Below, piece by piece: positions 54,849 through 63,453 of a stretch of 64,000 bases of DNA; within the stretch, counting starts at the first letter, position 1; each line of letters starts with the position of its first letter. The translations under genes were made by a program, and so were the position numbers. The notes under the pieces were generated by a model, which saw nothing but the letters and a program-made list of their open reading frames with translations, did no database searches and was not told the DNA's origin. Source of the DNA: Trebonia sp963822615 (GTDB lineage Bacteria > Actinomycetota > Actinomycetes > Streptosporangiales > Streptosporangiaceae); NCBI GenBank assembly GCA_963822615.1, contig CAWGIM010000015.1:620001-684000 (forward strand), in the 5' to 3' direction.

Positions 54849-57227
54849 GTGTCCACGGGCCTGGCAGGCGTCCGCGTCGTTGACTTCGGCCACTACATCG
54901 CGGGCCCGCTGGCCGCCCTGCTGCTGGCCGAGGCGGGCGCCGACGTGGTGCACGTCGACTCCCCGGCGGTGGCCCGCGCCCCCGGCGCGGCCGACGCCTA
55001 CTTCAACCGGAGCAAGCGGCGGATCACCCTCGACCTGAAGTCACCGGGCGACCTGGCCGTCGCCCGCGAGCTGGCGGCCGGGGCCGACGTGCTCATCGAG
55101 AACTTCCGCCCGGGGGTCATGGAGCGGCTCGGCCTCGGTGCCCCGGCCCTGCGGGCGGCCAACGAGCGGCTGGTGTACTGCTCGCTGCCCGGCTTCGCGC
55201 CCGATGACGAGCGGGCCGGCGTCCCCGCCTGGGACGGGATCGTGCACGCGGCGGTGGCCGGCTACCGGCCGCTGAGCCAGCACTGGGACCCGTCGGGGCG
55301 CCAGCGCGCGACGGTCGAGGACCGGGACGCGCCGCTGTTCACCCCGATTACGACCGCGTCCAACTTCGGCGCGCTGATGGGCGCCGTCGCGGTGGTCATG
55401 GCGCTGATCGCCCGGCAGCAGTCCGGGCGCGGCCAGCTGATCCAGCTGCCGCTGGCGGAGGCGTTCATCGAGGCCTACAGCACCATGCTCGGCATGCGGG
55501 TGTACGAGAACCCGCTGATGGGCGACGGGCAGATGCTGAGCGACCTCACCTACAGCTGCGCCGACGGCGGGGCCATCGACCTGTCGCCCTACGCCAAGTT
55601 CGTCATCCGGCTGCTGGACGCGGCCGGGGTGGCCGCCGACTGGGAAGCCGCGGGCCTCATCGACGTCGCCGCCCGCACCTTCGCGCTTGACCGGCGCGAC
55701 GAGATCATCGCCCGGTTCGTCGACCTGGTCCGCGGCCACCCGGTGGCCTGGTGGGACGAGGTGGCGACCAGGTCCGAGATGCCGGTCGCCCGGGTCCGGA
55801 CGCCCGCCGAGTGGATGGCGACCAACCAGGCGGCCGAGTCCGGCGCCGCGATCACGCTGACCGACCCGCTGGCGGGCCGGATCGTGCTGCCGGGCGCCAG
55901 CATCGACCTGTTCGGTACGGTGCCGCCGCCGCGCCCGCGCCACCTGCCCGACCAGGACCGGGACGCGGTGCTCAGCGAGCTGGCGGCGGCCGGCCGCCCA
56001 GTGCCGCCGGCCGCCAGTGCCGGTCGGCCGGTGCCCGCCGGCCGGCCAGGGAAGCCGGCCGACCTGCCGCTGGCGGGCATCAAGGCACTCGACATCAGCC
56101 AGGCGGTAGCCGGGCCGACCGCCGCCCGGCTACTGGCCGACTACGGTGCTGACGTGATCAAGGTCGGGCCCACCGTGCCCGGCGTCACCGACGGGATCGT
56201 CGCCCAGCTCCACCGGGGCAAGCGGACACTGCTGGTCAACGGCGGCGACGAGGCCGGCCGGGAACTGACCGCCAGCCTGCTCGGCCAGGCCGACCTGCTG
56301 GTCACCAACTTCACCCTGAAGTCCCAGGCCAGGTACGGCTTTGACTACACGCGGGCGCGCGCGGTCAACCCCCGCATCGTGCACTGCTCGCTCACCGCCT
56401 TCGGCCAGGCCGGCCCCTGGGCGAACCGTCGCGGCTACGAGAACCAGTGCAACGCGGCCACCGGGATGAGCTGGCGCTACGGCTCCCGGTTCGGCTGGAC
56501 GCTGTACCAGCCGACGCCGATCAACGATGCCAGCACCGGCATCCTCGGCACCTTCGCGACGGCCGTCGCCCTGTACGCGCGGGGCGAGGCCGGCCCTGAT
56601 GCCCCCGGCCAGCGGGTGGCCACCTCCCTCGGCCAGGGGTCAACCCTGCACCAGGCCTCCTACCTGGCGGTCGAGGCGCAGGGCGAAACGCCCGACGAGA
56701 GCAGGACTGAGTACGGCCGCAGCGCGCTCTACCGGCTGTACCGGGCCGCCGACACCTGGTTCTTCCTGGCCGCGCGGGACGGGGACGTGCCGGCCCTGCT
56801 GGCCGCGACCGGGCTCGAACAGGCCGGGCTGGCCGTGGACTGGGCGGACCCCGGCGGCGCCCTGGCGGGCGAGCTGGCGGCCCGGTTCGCGGCCGAGCCT
56901 GCTGTCTACTGGTCAGCCGCCCTGGCCGGGGCGGACATCGCGGCGCAGCCGGTCGCCTCCATCGACGAAGCCATCCGCTACCTGGTCGACCGCGACCTGG
57001 TGTACTTCGAGCGCGGCCCGCGGGGGACCGACGAGGCCCGGCCCGGCATCGGCCAGTGGCTGTCTGACACCCCGCCGCGGGTCGGCGCCAGCCCGGGCCC
57101 GATCGGCTCCCAGGTGCTGGAGGTGCTGGCCGAGCTCGGCCTGACCGGCGACGCGGTGCGGCAGCTAGCCGAGGACAAGGTGATCTGCCTGCCCGACGAC
57201 CTGCCCACCCTGGTCCGGCTGACCTGA
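54849..57227 (+). CDS. Tandem CaiB/BaiF-type CoA transferase (two-domain fusion)
   Basis: 792 residues comprising two class III CoA-transferase halves. The first runs from LAGVRVVDFGHYIAGPLAALLLAEAGADVVHVD (in parts) to about residue 390. The second starts at LAGIKALDISQAVAGPTAARLLADYGADVIKV (in parts) and runs to the C-terminus. Both halves show the fold's N-terminal signature; a double-headed protein gives the intertwined ring-dimer arrangement in one chain. It would swap CoA between acyl groups, linked to the ligase immediately upstream. GTG start adjacent to the ligase stop. Confidence 0.93.
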   Translation: MSTGLAGVRVVDFGHYIAGPLAALLLAEAGADVVHVDSPAVARAPGAADAYFNRSKRRITLDLKSPGDLAVARELAAGADVLIENFRPGVMERLGLGAPALRAANERLVYCSLPGFAPDDERAGVPAWDGIVHAAVAGYRPLSQHWDPSGRQRATVEDRDAPLFTPITTASNFGALMGAVAVVMALIARQQSGRGQLIQLPLAEAFIEAYSTMLGMRVYENPLMGDGQMLSDLTYSCADGGAIDLSPYAKFVIRLLDAAGVAADWEAAGLIDVAARTFALDRRDEIIARFVDLVRGHPVAWWDEVATRSEMPVARVRTPAEWMATNQAAESGAAITLTDPLAGRIVLPGASIDLFGTVPPPRPRHLPDQDRDAVLSELAAAGRPVPPAASAGRPVPAGRPGKPADLPLAGIKALDISQAVAGPTAARLLADYGADVIKVGPTVPGVTDGIVAQLHRGKRTLLVNGGDEAGRELTASLLGQADLLVTNFTLKSQARYGFDYTRARAVNPRIVHCSLTAFGQAGPWANRRGYENQCNAATGMSWRYGSRFGWTLYQPTPINDASTGILGTFATAVALYARGEAGPDAPGQRVATSLGQGSTLHQASYLAVEAQGETPDESRTEYGRSALYRLYRAADTWFFLAARDGDVPALLAATGLEQAGLAVDWADPGGALAGELAARFAAEPAVYWSAALAGADIAAQPVASIDEAIRYLVDRDLVYFERGPRGTDEARPGIGQWLSDTPPRVGASPGPIGSQVLEVLAELGLTGDAVRQLAEDKVICLPDDLPTLVRLT

Positions 57228-57278
57228 CCAGCCTCCGCCGGAACCCTGTCCGGTATCATCCGTGATACCATTGGGTGC

Positions 57279-57482
57279 ATGGCGATGACCCTGAGGCTTG
57301 CCGACGATGAAACTGACGCTCTGCGCCGGCGTGCGGAACTGGAGCAGCGGTCCATGCAGGAAGTGGCCCGGCAGGCGATCCGCGAGTACGTGGAGAACCA
57401 CAGCCGCACCGAGCTGCTGGACCGGGTCCTCGACGAGGAACTGCCCCGCTATGCCGAGGCGCTGGAGCGGCTCGGCCAGTGA
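57279..57482 (+). CDS. RHH antitoxin of a Doc/Fic-type toxin pair
   Basis: 67 residues: MAMTLRLADDETDALRRRAELEQRSMQEVARQAIREYV (in parts) is a classical ribbon-helix-helix domain; an acidic tail (RVLDEELPRYAEALERL) follows. ATG 57279 or 57285 may start it; the sequence before it contains TATCATCCGTGATACCA (ATCA and TGAT half sites), a possible operator. It overlaps the toxin gene by 4 nt. It is not a Phd-type antitoxin as in the classical phd-doc module. Confidence 0.88.
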   Translation: MAMTLRLADDETDALRRRAELEQRSMQEVARQAIREYVENHSRTELLDRVLDEELPRYAEALERLGQ

Positions 57483-57859
57483 TTTACCTGACTCTCCCCG
57501 AGCTGCTTCACGTAGCGGAGCGGACGCTGGGAGCAGGCTACGCGGTGCGCGACTACGGGCTGCTGGAGGCCGCGCTGGCGCGGCCCCAGGCGACCGCGTT
57601 CGGCAAGGACGCCTACCCGGACCTGGACGCCAAGGCCGCGGCGCTGCTGCACTCCGTCGCCCGCAACCACGCGCTCGTCGACGGCAACAGGCGGCTCGCG
57701 CTCGCCGCGGTCATCGTGTTCTACGGCCTTAACGGCCGGCGGCTGACCCTGACCAACGACCAGGCCTACGACCTGGTGATCAGCGTCGCCGCCGGGCAGC
57801 TCGACGATGCCGACGCCATCGCGGCCATCCTCAGGAACGCCACCCAGCCCCGCAGGTAG
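57479..57859 (+). CDS. Doc/Fic-family toxin
   Basis: 126 residues. Fic motif HALVDGNRRLALA corresponds to HxFx(D/E)GNxRx with Leu for Phe; the helical Doc fold is recognisable (LPELLHVAERTLGAGYAVRDYGLLEAALARP, in parts). Doc proteins phosphorylate EF-Tu, Fic proteins AMPylate targets; the activity cannot be chosen from sequence. GTG start at 57479 overlaps the antitoxin stop (GTGA). Confidence 0.9.
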   Translation: MIYLTLPELLHVAERTLGAGYAVRDYGLLEAALARPQATAFGKDAYPDLDAKAAALLHSVARNHALVDGNRRLALAAVIVFYGLNGRRLTLTNDQAYDLVISVAAGQLDDADAIAAILRNATQPRR

Positions 57860-57899
57860 GGCGACTGAGCGGAGCCGCCTCCAAGCCCCAGGCGGGCAG

Positions 57900-58271
57900 T
57901 CAGCCGGGGGTGCGGCGAGGCGTCGCGGACAGCGTCAGGGCTTCGTCCACGGTGGAGCTCAGCGGGATCCGGCGGTCCACTCCGGTCATCCACAGCAGCT
58001 TGCGGGGCTGCGGTTGCGAGCAGACCGCGTGCAGGGTGCCGCCGTGGCCGCCGACGCGGCGGGCCGCGCCGATCAGGACCCCGAGTCCGGTCGAGTCGAT
58101 GAAGGTGACCCGGTCGAGGTCGATGATCAACGGCTGACCCTCATCGGCCAGCGAGAACAGGCGTTCTCGCAGATCCGCCACCGTGGTCAGGTCGATATCT
58201 CCGGTGACCTCCACGATCGAGGCCGCACGCTCCTGGCGAACCGTGATCGACAGTCCCTCACCCATAGGCAT
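57900..58271 (-). CDS. STAS-domain anti-sigma factor antagonist
   Basis: 123 residues. Phosphorylatable motif DRVTFIDSTGLGVLIGAARR with Ser in the conserved FIDST loop, unlike the STAS protein at 15642 where Cys takes its place. N-terminus VRQERAASIVEVTGDIDLTT matches SpoIIAA/RsbV. An anti-sigma kinase would phosphorylate the Ser; the window's only HATPase kinase is at 15076. RBS GGGAGGATG precedes an ATG. Confidence 0.92.
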   Translation of the reverse strand: MPMGEGLSITVRQERAASIVEVTGDIDLTTVADLRERLFSLADEGQPLIIDLDRVTFIDSTGLGVLIGAARRVGGHGGTLHAVCSQPQPRKLLWMTGVDRRIPLSSTVDEALTLSATPRRTPG

Positions 58272-58445
58272 CCTCCCGCCGCGTTACCGCTCACCTCGGC
58301 AGCAGTTATCACGCCTGCGGCCACTGGGGATCCGGTTAAGTGCAGGCCCTACTGCCCGCTGCTGCGCCGGTCATGCGAGCTGGCACCATTGACTGCGTAA
58401 CTTGGCGGCAGCGCGGGGCGCGCCGTGCACCTGGCAAGGAGGGAC

Positions 58446-58892
58446 ATGATGCTGACCAAGCGGGAGGCCGGCGAGGCGGTCCGGGCGGCCAAGGCCAGGC
58501 TGGGCGTGACCTGGGCCCAGCTGGCCGAGGCGGTGGGACGACCGGCCGCGTGGACGACATCGGCGCTGCTGGGCCAGCAGCCGATGACCGCCGCCCAGGC
58601 TGCGGCGGCCGGGTCGCTGCTCGATCTGGGCGAGGATGTCATCCAGGCCCTGCAGTTGCAGCCCACCCGGGGCGCGCTGGACTCGGCGGTGCCCGCCGAC
58701 CCGACGATCTACCGGTTCTACGAGGTGCTCCAGGTCTACGGGCCGACGATCAAGGAGCTCATCCACGAGCAGTTCGGTGACGGCATCATGAGCGCGATCA
58801 ACTTCCGGCTGGACGTCCGGCGCGAGCCAGATCCCGGCGGCGACCGGGTGATCGTAACGCTGGACGGCAAGTTCCTGCCCTACCAGTGGTGA
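58446..58892 (+). CDS. cynS: Cyanate hydratase (cyanase)
   Basis: 148 residues from ATG 58446 (start at 58449 also possible). N-terminal helix-turn-helix-like part (LGVTWAQLAEAVGRPAAWTTSALLG, in parts) and catalytic C-terminal domain YRFYEVLQVYGPTIKELIHEQFGDGIMSAINF (in parts), with the catalytic Arg, Glu and Ser in the same positions as E. coli CynS. It decomposes cyanate with bicarbonate to ammonia and CO2. Standard length. RBS GGAGGG precedes. No carbonic anhydrase (CynT) or transporter is adjacent. Confidence 0.95.
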   Translation: MMLTKREAGEAVRAAKARLGVTWAQLAEAVGRPAAWTTSALLGQQPMTAAQAAAAGSLLDLGEDVIQALQLQPTRGALDSAVPADPTIYRFYEVLQVYGPTIKELIHEQFGDGIMSAINFRLDVRREPDPGGDRVIVTLDGKFLPYQW

Positions 58893-58910
58893 AGACGTGG
58901 CTGGCGTGAC

Positions 58911-59609
58911 TTAGAGGTTGCCGGGGAACGCGATCAGGTCGGGGGCGATGAGCGGTGTGCCGACGTCAAGCTGGATCTGGGCCTTGTCCATGAGCGGGAT
59001 GTCGCGCGGGTTGCCCGGGTAGACCTTGCCGTCGTAGAAGGCGGTGACGTGCCCTTTCGCCGGGCCGGCCTGGTCAGTGCTGAGCGGCTGGCCCCACTCG
59101 TCGAAGAAGTCCCCGAGCGTGAAGCCCCGCTGGACCGGTGACTCGATGTGGATGACGCCGTCGGGGGCGTGCGTGTGCAGCCAGTAGAAGCACTTCCCGT
59201 CCTTGACGTACGGCTGCCCGGTCGAGTTCCTGGCCGCTACCGGGTCGATGATGCCGATCCCGGCGGGTACCTGGCGCTGCTTACCGCTGACGAACACCGT
59301 CAGGGCAGCGTGCCAGTGGAAGAGAAGGTGGAAGCCCGACTGGCAGCTGATGCCGTCCACCGCCTGGCCGGCGGCCATGGCCGCCCGGCCGGCCAGCGGC
59401 GTCGCGCTGGGCACGGGCACGCCCTCGTAGCCGCCGGGCCCAGGCGGCGGCGCGGGCTGCAGCGTGCCCAGCACGCTGGGGCTCAGCAGGCCACTCGGCG
59501 TTCCGGGGGCCGCGGACCCGCCGCCGGCGACCACGAGCGCTATCCCGGCCGCCGCGGCCGCCACCGCAACGCCGGCCCCGCCCCGCACAAGCCACCGCCG
59601 CTGTGACAC
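58911..59609 (-). CDS. Membrane-anchored or secreted protein of unknown function
   Basis: 232 residues from GTG 59609, preceded by GCGGAGGTGCTC. A signal/anchor segment (RGGAGVAVAAAAAGIALVVAGG) follows a short basic N-terminus. The exported part contains FHLLFHWHAALTVFVSGKQRQVPAGIGI, KCFYWLHTHAPDGVIHIESPVQRGFTLGDFFDEWGQPLS and PLIAPDLIAFPG (in parts). The repeated His (HLLFHWHAA, WLHTHAPDGVIHI) suggests metal binding. I recognise related exported proteins in actinobacteria without a known function. The reading frame continues upstream but through a non-coding, A/T-rich region. Confidence 0.75.
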   Translation of the reverse strand: MSQRRWLVRGGAGVAVAAAAAGIALVVAGGGSAAPGTPSGLLSPSVLGTLQPAPPPGPGGYEGVPVPSATPLAGRAAMAAGQAVDGISCQSGFHLLFHWHAALTVFVSGKQRQVPAGIGIIDPVAARNSTGQPYVKDGKCFYWLHTHAPDGVIHIESPVQRGFTLGDFFDEWGQPLSTDQAGPAKGHVTAFYDGKVYPGNPRDIPLMDKAQIQLDVGTPLIAPDLIAFPGNL

Positions 59610-59725
59610 GAGCACCTCCGCTGCCTGGCATGACCTTCCCAGCCAGTTAATCCCCCTCACTGGGGCCACGGCACCCGGCGTCACGCACACGTAAGAACCG
59701 GCCGGGTCACGCGATCGGCCCGTGA

Positions 59726-59741
59726 TGTGACGAGCGCCACA
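59726..59741. promoter_or_regulatory. CRP-like palindrome (weak)
   Basis: TGTGA-CGAGCG-CCACA differs from TGTGA-N6-TCACA in one position. It lies between the divergent secreted-protein gene and the MarR gene, 17 bp upstream of the proposed -35 box. Kept as a low-confidence candidate. Confidence 0.3.
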
Positions 59742-59757
59742 TTTCTCGCCGAAATAT

Positions 59758-59789
59758 TTGGCTATGGCAAGCACTTGTCGTATACAAGT
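59758..59789 (+). promoter_or_regulatory. Promoter with overlapping MarR operator
   Basis: TTGGCT (59758-59763) and TATACA (59781-59786) with exactly 17 bp between fit a sigma-70 -35/-10 pair. The -10 is embedded in the palindrome ACTTGT-CGTAT-ACAAGT (59773-59789). A MarR dimer bound there would block its own promoter. Predicted transcript start about 59793. Confidence 0.65.
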
Positions 59790-59815
59790 AATAGACAGGC
59801 GTGAGAGCAACCGGG

Positions 59816-60349
59816 ATGGCGGGGATGACTGAAAACGACCGTGCGAAGACGGTGGCCGCGGCCGCGGACTCGTTCGCCGACCTGCAGCGCACGGTTCGCC
59901 GGGCCAAGGCCCGGCTGCTGGCCGCGGCCGGCGACGACATCGACTCGGCTGCCCAGGCGCTGCTGCACACGGTCGGCGCGCTAGGGCCGATGCGGGCCAG
60001 CACCCTGGCCGCCAGCGTGCAGTCGGACTTGTCCACCATCAGCCGGCAGGTTGCCACCCTGGTGGCCCGCGGGCTGCTCGCCCGGCAGGCCGACCAGCAC
60101 GACGGCCGGGCCAGCCTGCTCGCCGTCACCAGCGCCGGCCAGGCCGCCATCGACCAGCACGAGCGGGGCAGGCTGGCGTTCTTCACCGGCGTGCTCGACG
60201 GCTGGGACGAAGCCGAGATGCGGCAGTTCACCCGGCAGCTGGAGCGGTTCACCGCCGCCTACGAGCAGAACCACACCGCCCTGATGAAGGAAAAGTACGC
60301 GCGCCGCCAGGCCGGCTCGCAGCCGGTGAAAGAAGGAACCGAATCATGA
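59816..60349 (+). CDS. MarR-family transcriptional regulator
   Basis: About 177 residues from ATG 59816, where GAGAG lies 8 nt upstream; GTG 59801 and ATG 59825 are alternatives. MarR winged helix: LLHTVGALGPMRASTLAASVQSDLSTISRQVATLVARGLLARQ (in parts), then wing DQHDGRASLLAVTSAGQ. It is predicted to repress itself and the MFS exporter whose start overlaps its stop (ATGA). A palindromic operator overlaps its promoter. The inducer is probably a substrate of the pump. Confidence 0.93.
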   Translation: MAGMTENDRAKTVAAAADSFADLQRTVRRAKARLLAAAGDDIDSAAQALLHTVGALGPMRASTLAASVQSDLSTISRQVATLVARGLLARQADQHDGRASLLAVTSAGQAAIDQHERGRLAFFTGVLDGWDEAEMRQFTRQLERFTAAYEQNHTALMKEKYARRQAGSQPVKEGTES

Positions 60350-61992
60350 CCGCCATGTCAGTCCGCCCGGCGCACGCAGACCAGGCAGACGGGGCGCTGT
60401 CGCACCGCCAGATCTTGACGATCCTGTCCGGCCTGGTGCTTGGCATGTTCCTGGCCGCGCTCGACCAGACGATCGTGTCCACCGCGATCAAGACAATCGG
60501 CAACGACCTGCACGACCTGACCGCGCAGGCCTGGGTCACCACCGCGTTCCTCATTACCTCGACGATCGCCGCGCCGCTGTTCGGCAAGCTGTCTGACATT
60601 TACGGCCGCAAGCGGCTGTTCATGCTCGCCATCGTGATCTTCGTGGCCGGCTCGGCGCTCTGCGGCCTGGCCACCTCGATGTACGAGCTCGCTGCCTTCC
60701 GCGCCTTCCAGGGCATCGGGGCGGGCGGCATCATGCCGCTGGCGCTGGCCGTCATCGGCGACATCATCCCGCCCCGCGAGCGCGCCCGGTACCAGGGCTA
60801 CATGATCGCGGTGTTCGCCAGCGCCTCGGTGCTCGGCCCGGTGCTCGGCGGCGTGTTCTCCGGGCTGGACTCCTTCCTCGGCGTGGCCGGCTGGCGCTGG
60901 ATCTTCTACATCAACGTGCCGATCGCGATCGCCGCCCTGATCGTGGTGGCACGGGTGCTCAAGCTGGACGAGTCCCGCCGCGCACGGCGGCGGATCGACT
61001 GGCTCGGCTCGGCCCTGCTGGCGGTCGGCCTGGTGCCGCTGCTGGTGGTGGCGGAGCAGGGACAGTCCTGGGGCTGGTCCTCGATCGCCTCGCTGAGCTG
61101 CTACTTCCTCGGTGCCGCGGGCCTGGCCGCGTTCGTCTGGGTCCAGCACCGGATGGGCGATGACGCGGTGCTGCCGCTGCGCCTGTTCCGCAACTCCACC
61201 TTCTCGGTCGCCTCGGCCCAGATGACCATCATCGGCATGGCCATGTTCGGCGGCCTGGCCGTGGTCCCGCTCTACCTGCAGATCGTCAAGGGCTCCACGC
61301 CGACCGCGGCCGGCCTGCTGCTGCTGCCGCTGGTGCTCGGGCTGATGGGGTCCTCCCTCGTCTCCGGCCGGATCATCTCCCGCACCGGCCGGTACAAGAT
61401 CTTCCCGGTCATCGGCTCGTTCCTGATGCTGGGCGGGATGAGCCTGATGGTGACCGTCGGCGCCGACACGCCGCTGTGGCACACCGACCTGTTCATGGCC
61501 CTGTTCGGCATCGGGCTCGGCCTCAACATGCAGAGCCTGATGCTGGGCATGCAGAACGCGGTGCCGGCCGGCGACATGGGCGTCGCCTCGGCCGCCTCGA
61601 CGTTCTTCCGCTCGGTCGGCGGCACGATCGGCACCGCGATCTTCCTGTCCATCCTGTTCTCCCAGGCCGGCAGCAAGATCAGCGGCGCCTACGCCGCCGC
61701 CGCGACCAACCCGGCCTACCTGGCCGCCGCCAAGGCCAACCCTGGCCAGGTCGCGTCGCTGCGGCAGGGCCTGAGCGGCGGCCTGGAGGACACCTCGTTC
61801 CTCAACGGGCTGGCCAAGCCGCTGGTGCACCCGTTCTTCACCGGCTTCTCGGCGGCCGGGGACGTGGTGTTCGCGGCCACCGCGATCTTGCTGGTGGCGT
61901 CGGTGGTGCTGTCGCTGTGCCTCAAGGAGGTTCCGCTGCGGATGGTGTCCGGCAACCAGGCCCGGGCCGAGGCGGCCCTCGCCATGCACTGA
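60346..61992 (+). CDS. MFS multidrug efflux transporter, EmrB/QacA (DHA2, 14-TMS) type
   Basis: 548 residues, highly hydrophobic. Motif D1-like LDQTIVSTAIKTIGNDL at the N-terminus, motif A GKLSDIYGRKRLFMLA, motif C ASVLGPVLGGVFSG and about 14 membrane segments. It exports drugs or toxic compounds against the proton gradient. Co-translated with the MarR repressor, so inducible. A strong terminator follows at 62016-62060. Confidence 0.94.
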   Translation: MTAMSVRPAHADQADGALSHRQILTILSGLVLGMFLAALDQTIVSTAIKTIGNDLHDLTAQAWVTTAFLITSTIAAPLFGKLSDIYGRKRLFMLAIVIFVAGSALCGLATSMYELAAFRAFQGIGAGGIMPLALAVIGDIIPPRERARYQGYMIAVFASASVLGPVLGGVFSGLDSFLGVAGWRWIFYINVPIAIAALIVVARVLKLDESRRARRRIDWLGSALLAVGLVPLLVVAEQGQSWGWSSIASLSCYFLGAAGLAAFVWVQHRMGDDAVLPLRLFRNSTFSVASAQMTIIGMAMFGGLAVVPLYLQIVKGSTPTAAGLLLLPLVLGLMGSSLVSGRIISRTGRYKIFPVIGSFLMLGGMSLMVTVGADTPLWHTDLFMALFGIGLGLNMQSLMLGMQNAVPAGDMGVASAASTFFRSVGGTIGTAIFLSILFSQAGSKISGAYAAAATNPAYLAAAKANPGQVASLRQGLSGGLEDTSFLNGLAKPLVHPFFTGFSAAGDVVFAATAILLVASVVLSLCLKEVPLRMVSGNQARAEAALAMH

Positions 61993-62015
61993 CGGCAGGC
62001 ATCAGCTAGCCGCTG

Positions 62016-62060
62016 ACTGCGCCCAGCCGGGACCGCTCCCGGCTGGGCGCAGTGCGTTTT
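62016..62060 (+). terminator. Rho-independent terminator after the MFS gene
   Basis: Perfect 17-bp stem ACTGCGCCCAGCCGGGA-CCGC-TCCCGGCTGGGCGCAGT (62016-62053) followed by GCGTTTT. The strongest intrinsic terminator in the window; it closes the MarR-MFS operon. Confidence 0.88.
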
Positions 62061-62129
62061 AGTAACGAAGTGACGACAGAGCGTGTTGAACCCATCTCCT
62101 GGCTGCCGACCCGTGAATACTCTCCGTGA

Positions 62130-62543
62130 ATGATCATTACGAGGAGTCGCACCCGCGCGTGGGCGCTGCTGGCCGGACTGGCGGCGGTTCTGCTGCTCGC
62201 GGCCTGTAGCAGTAGCAGTAGCAGTTCCGGTTCCTCGACGGCCGCCCGGGCTAGTTCCCCGGCGGCTTCCGCGGCGGCCAGTGGCAGCGCCGACACGATC
62301 ATCATCAAGAACTTCGCGTTCTCGCCGGCCAGCCTCACGGTTGCTCCCGGCGCGGTGGTGACGGTCCGCAACGAGGACTCGGTGACGCACACGCTGACCG
62401 ACAAGTCGGACAAAAAGCTGTTCGATACCGGCGACATAGCAGCGAACCAATCCGAGTCGTTCAAGGCTCCGAAGAGCGCTGGAAGCTACCCGTACATCTG
62501 CACGATCCACCAGTACATGAGCGGCACCCTCATCGTCCGCTAG
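62130..62543 (+). CDS. Cupredoxin-domain lipoprotein
   Basis: 137 residues. Signal with lipobox LAAC (lipidated Cys 26), a Ser/Ala linker, then a small blue-copper fold: IIIKNFAFSPASLTVAPGAVVTVRN and the copper-ligand pattern His in DSVTHTLTD and C-x2-H-x2-M in YICTIHQYMSG. One His in the N-terminal half and Cys/His/Met at the end fit type 1 copper, so it may transfer electrons or bind copper outside the cell. It is 37 nt upstream of the first ferritin-like gene and probably in one operon with both. Confidence 0.9.
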   Translation: MIITRSRTRAWALLAGLAAVLLLAACSSSSSSSGSSTAARASSPAASAAASGSADTIIIKNFAFSPASLTVAPGAVVTVRNEDSVTHTLTDKSDKKLFDTGDIAANQSESFKAPKSAGSYPYICTIHQYMSGTLIVR

Positions 62544-62580
62544 CGCCGTCGTACTGGGGATCCGGGGAACAGGAGAACAC

Positions 62581-63453
62581 GTGGAATTCGACGAGACCGC
62601 CCTGGGCGGCCTGATCGAGGAATCGCAAGATACCCATGCCGACGCGCTGCGCGCGGCCCGGGAACCGCTGCGGGACATGGTCGACCTCGGCCAGCAGGCG
62701 CGGGCCGGGGGCGCCGTTGACCCGGAGGAGAACCGCGCCTTTGCCCGCGCGAACAGCGGTCGCCTGGCCGGCCGCGCCCGGCGCGCGGGCGGGCTGCTGG
62801 CGGGGGCCGGCATCGTCACCGCCCTGGCCGAGTTCATCGGCCGCCCGGCCTTCGCCGCTTCGGGCACCGACGTCCAGGTGCTGCAGACCGCCTCCTCGAT
62901 CGAGGTGCTGGCGGTCAGCACCTACAAGACCGCGCTGGGGCTGCCCTACATCGGCGGCAGCACGGCCAACCCGGTCATCAAGGCGTTCGCGACCACCACC
63001 ATGAAGCAGCATTCCGAGCACCTGGCGGCCTTCCAGGCGGCCACCACCGCGCTCGGCGGGACCAAGCAGGCCAAGCCCGACCCGGCCTTCGTGCCGGTCG
63101 TCGACAAGGCGGTGGCCGCGATCACCAAGGCGAACGCCGCCAACGGGGCGCTGCTGGTGGTGGGCCTGGCGCTGGAGCTGGAGAACATCGCGGCGGAAAC
63201 CTACGTCAACAACATGAGCCTGCTGTCCGATGCGAACGCGAAGAAGCTGACCGCGAGCGTCATGGGCGTCGAGGCGCAGCACGTCGCCATCCTGTACGCG
63301 GTGCAGGCGCTGCTGAAGGCGGGGGACGGGGCGGACATCACGCTGCCGCCGCCCGCGGCGAAGCTGCCGGCCGCGGCCGGCTCCGTCGGCTTCCCGAACG
63401 CCTTCTACCCGACCAGCAAGGCCGCCCCGGCCACCCAGGGAGCAACGTCATGA
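62581..63453 (+). CDS. Exported ferritin-like domain protein
   Basis: 290 residues from GTG 62581. A long N-terminal charged region is followed by a Tat-like segment RARRAGGLLAGAGIVTALAEF and a likely cleavage site RPAFAASG at about residue 97. The rest is a ferritin-like four-helix bundle: VLQTASSIEVLAVSTYKTAL, HSEHLAAFQAATTAL, LALELENIAAETYVNN and EAQHVAILYAVQALL with the Glu/His (E..H) pairs typical of diiron sites. Ends overlapping the next gene (ATGA at 63450). Likely metal handling outside the membrane with the cupredoxin. Confidence 0.85.
   Translation: MEFDETALGGLIEESQDTHADALRAAREPLRDMVDLGQQARAGGAVDPEENRAFARANSGRLAGRARRAGGLLAGAGIVTALAEFIGRPAFAASGTDVQVLQTASSIEVLAVSTYKTALGLPYIGGSTANPVIKAFATTTMKQHSEHLAAFQAATTALGGTKQAKPDPAFVPVVDKAVAAITKANAANGALLVVGLALELENIAAETYVNNMSLLSDANAKKLTASVMGVEAQHVAILYAVQALLKAGDGADITLPPPAAKLPAAAGSVGFPNAFYPTSKAAPATQGATS

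Noticed and set aside
60358..61989. 543-codon minus-strand frame across the MFS gene
   Set aside because: Reverse shadow of a membrane transporter; sequence rich in Gln/Arg/His with no domain.
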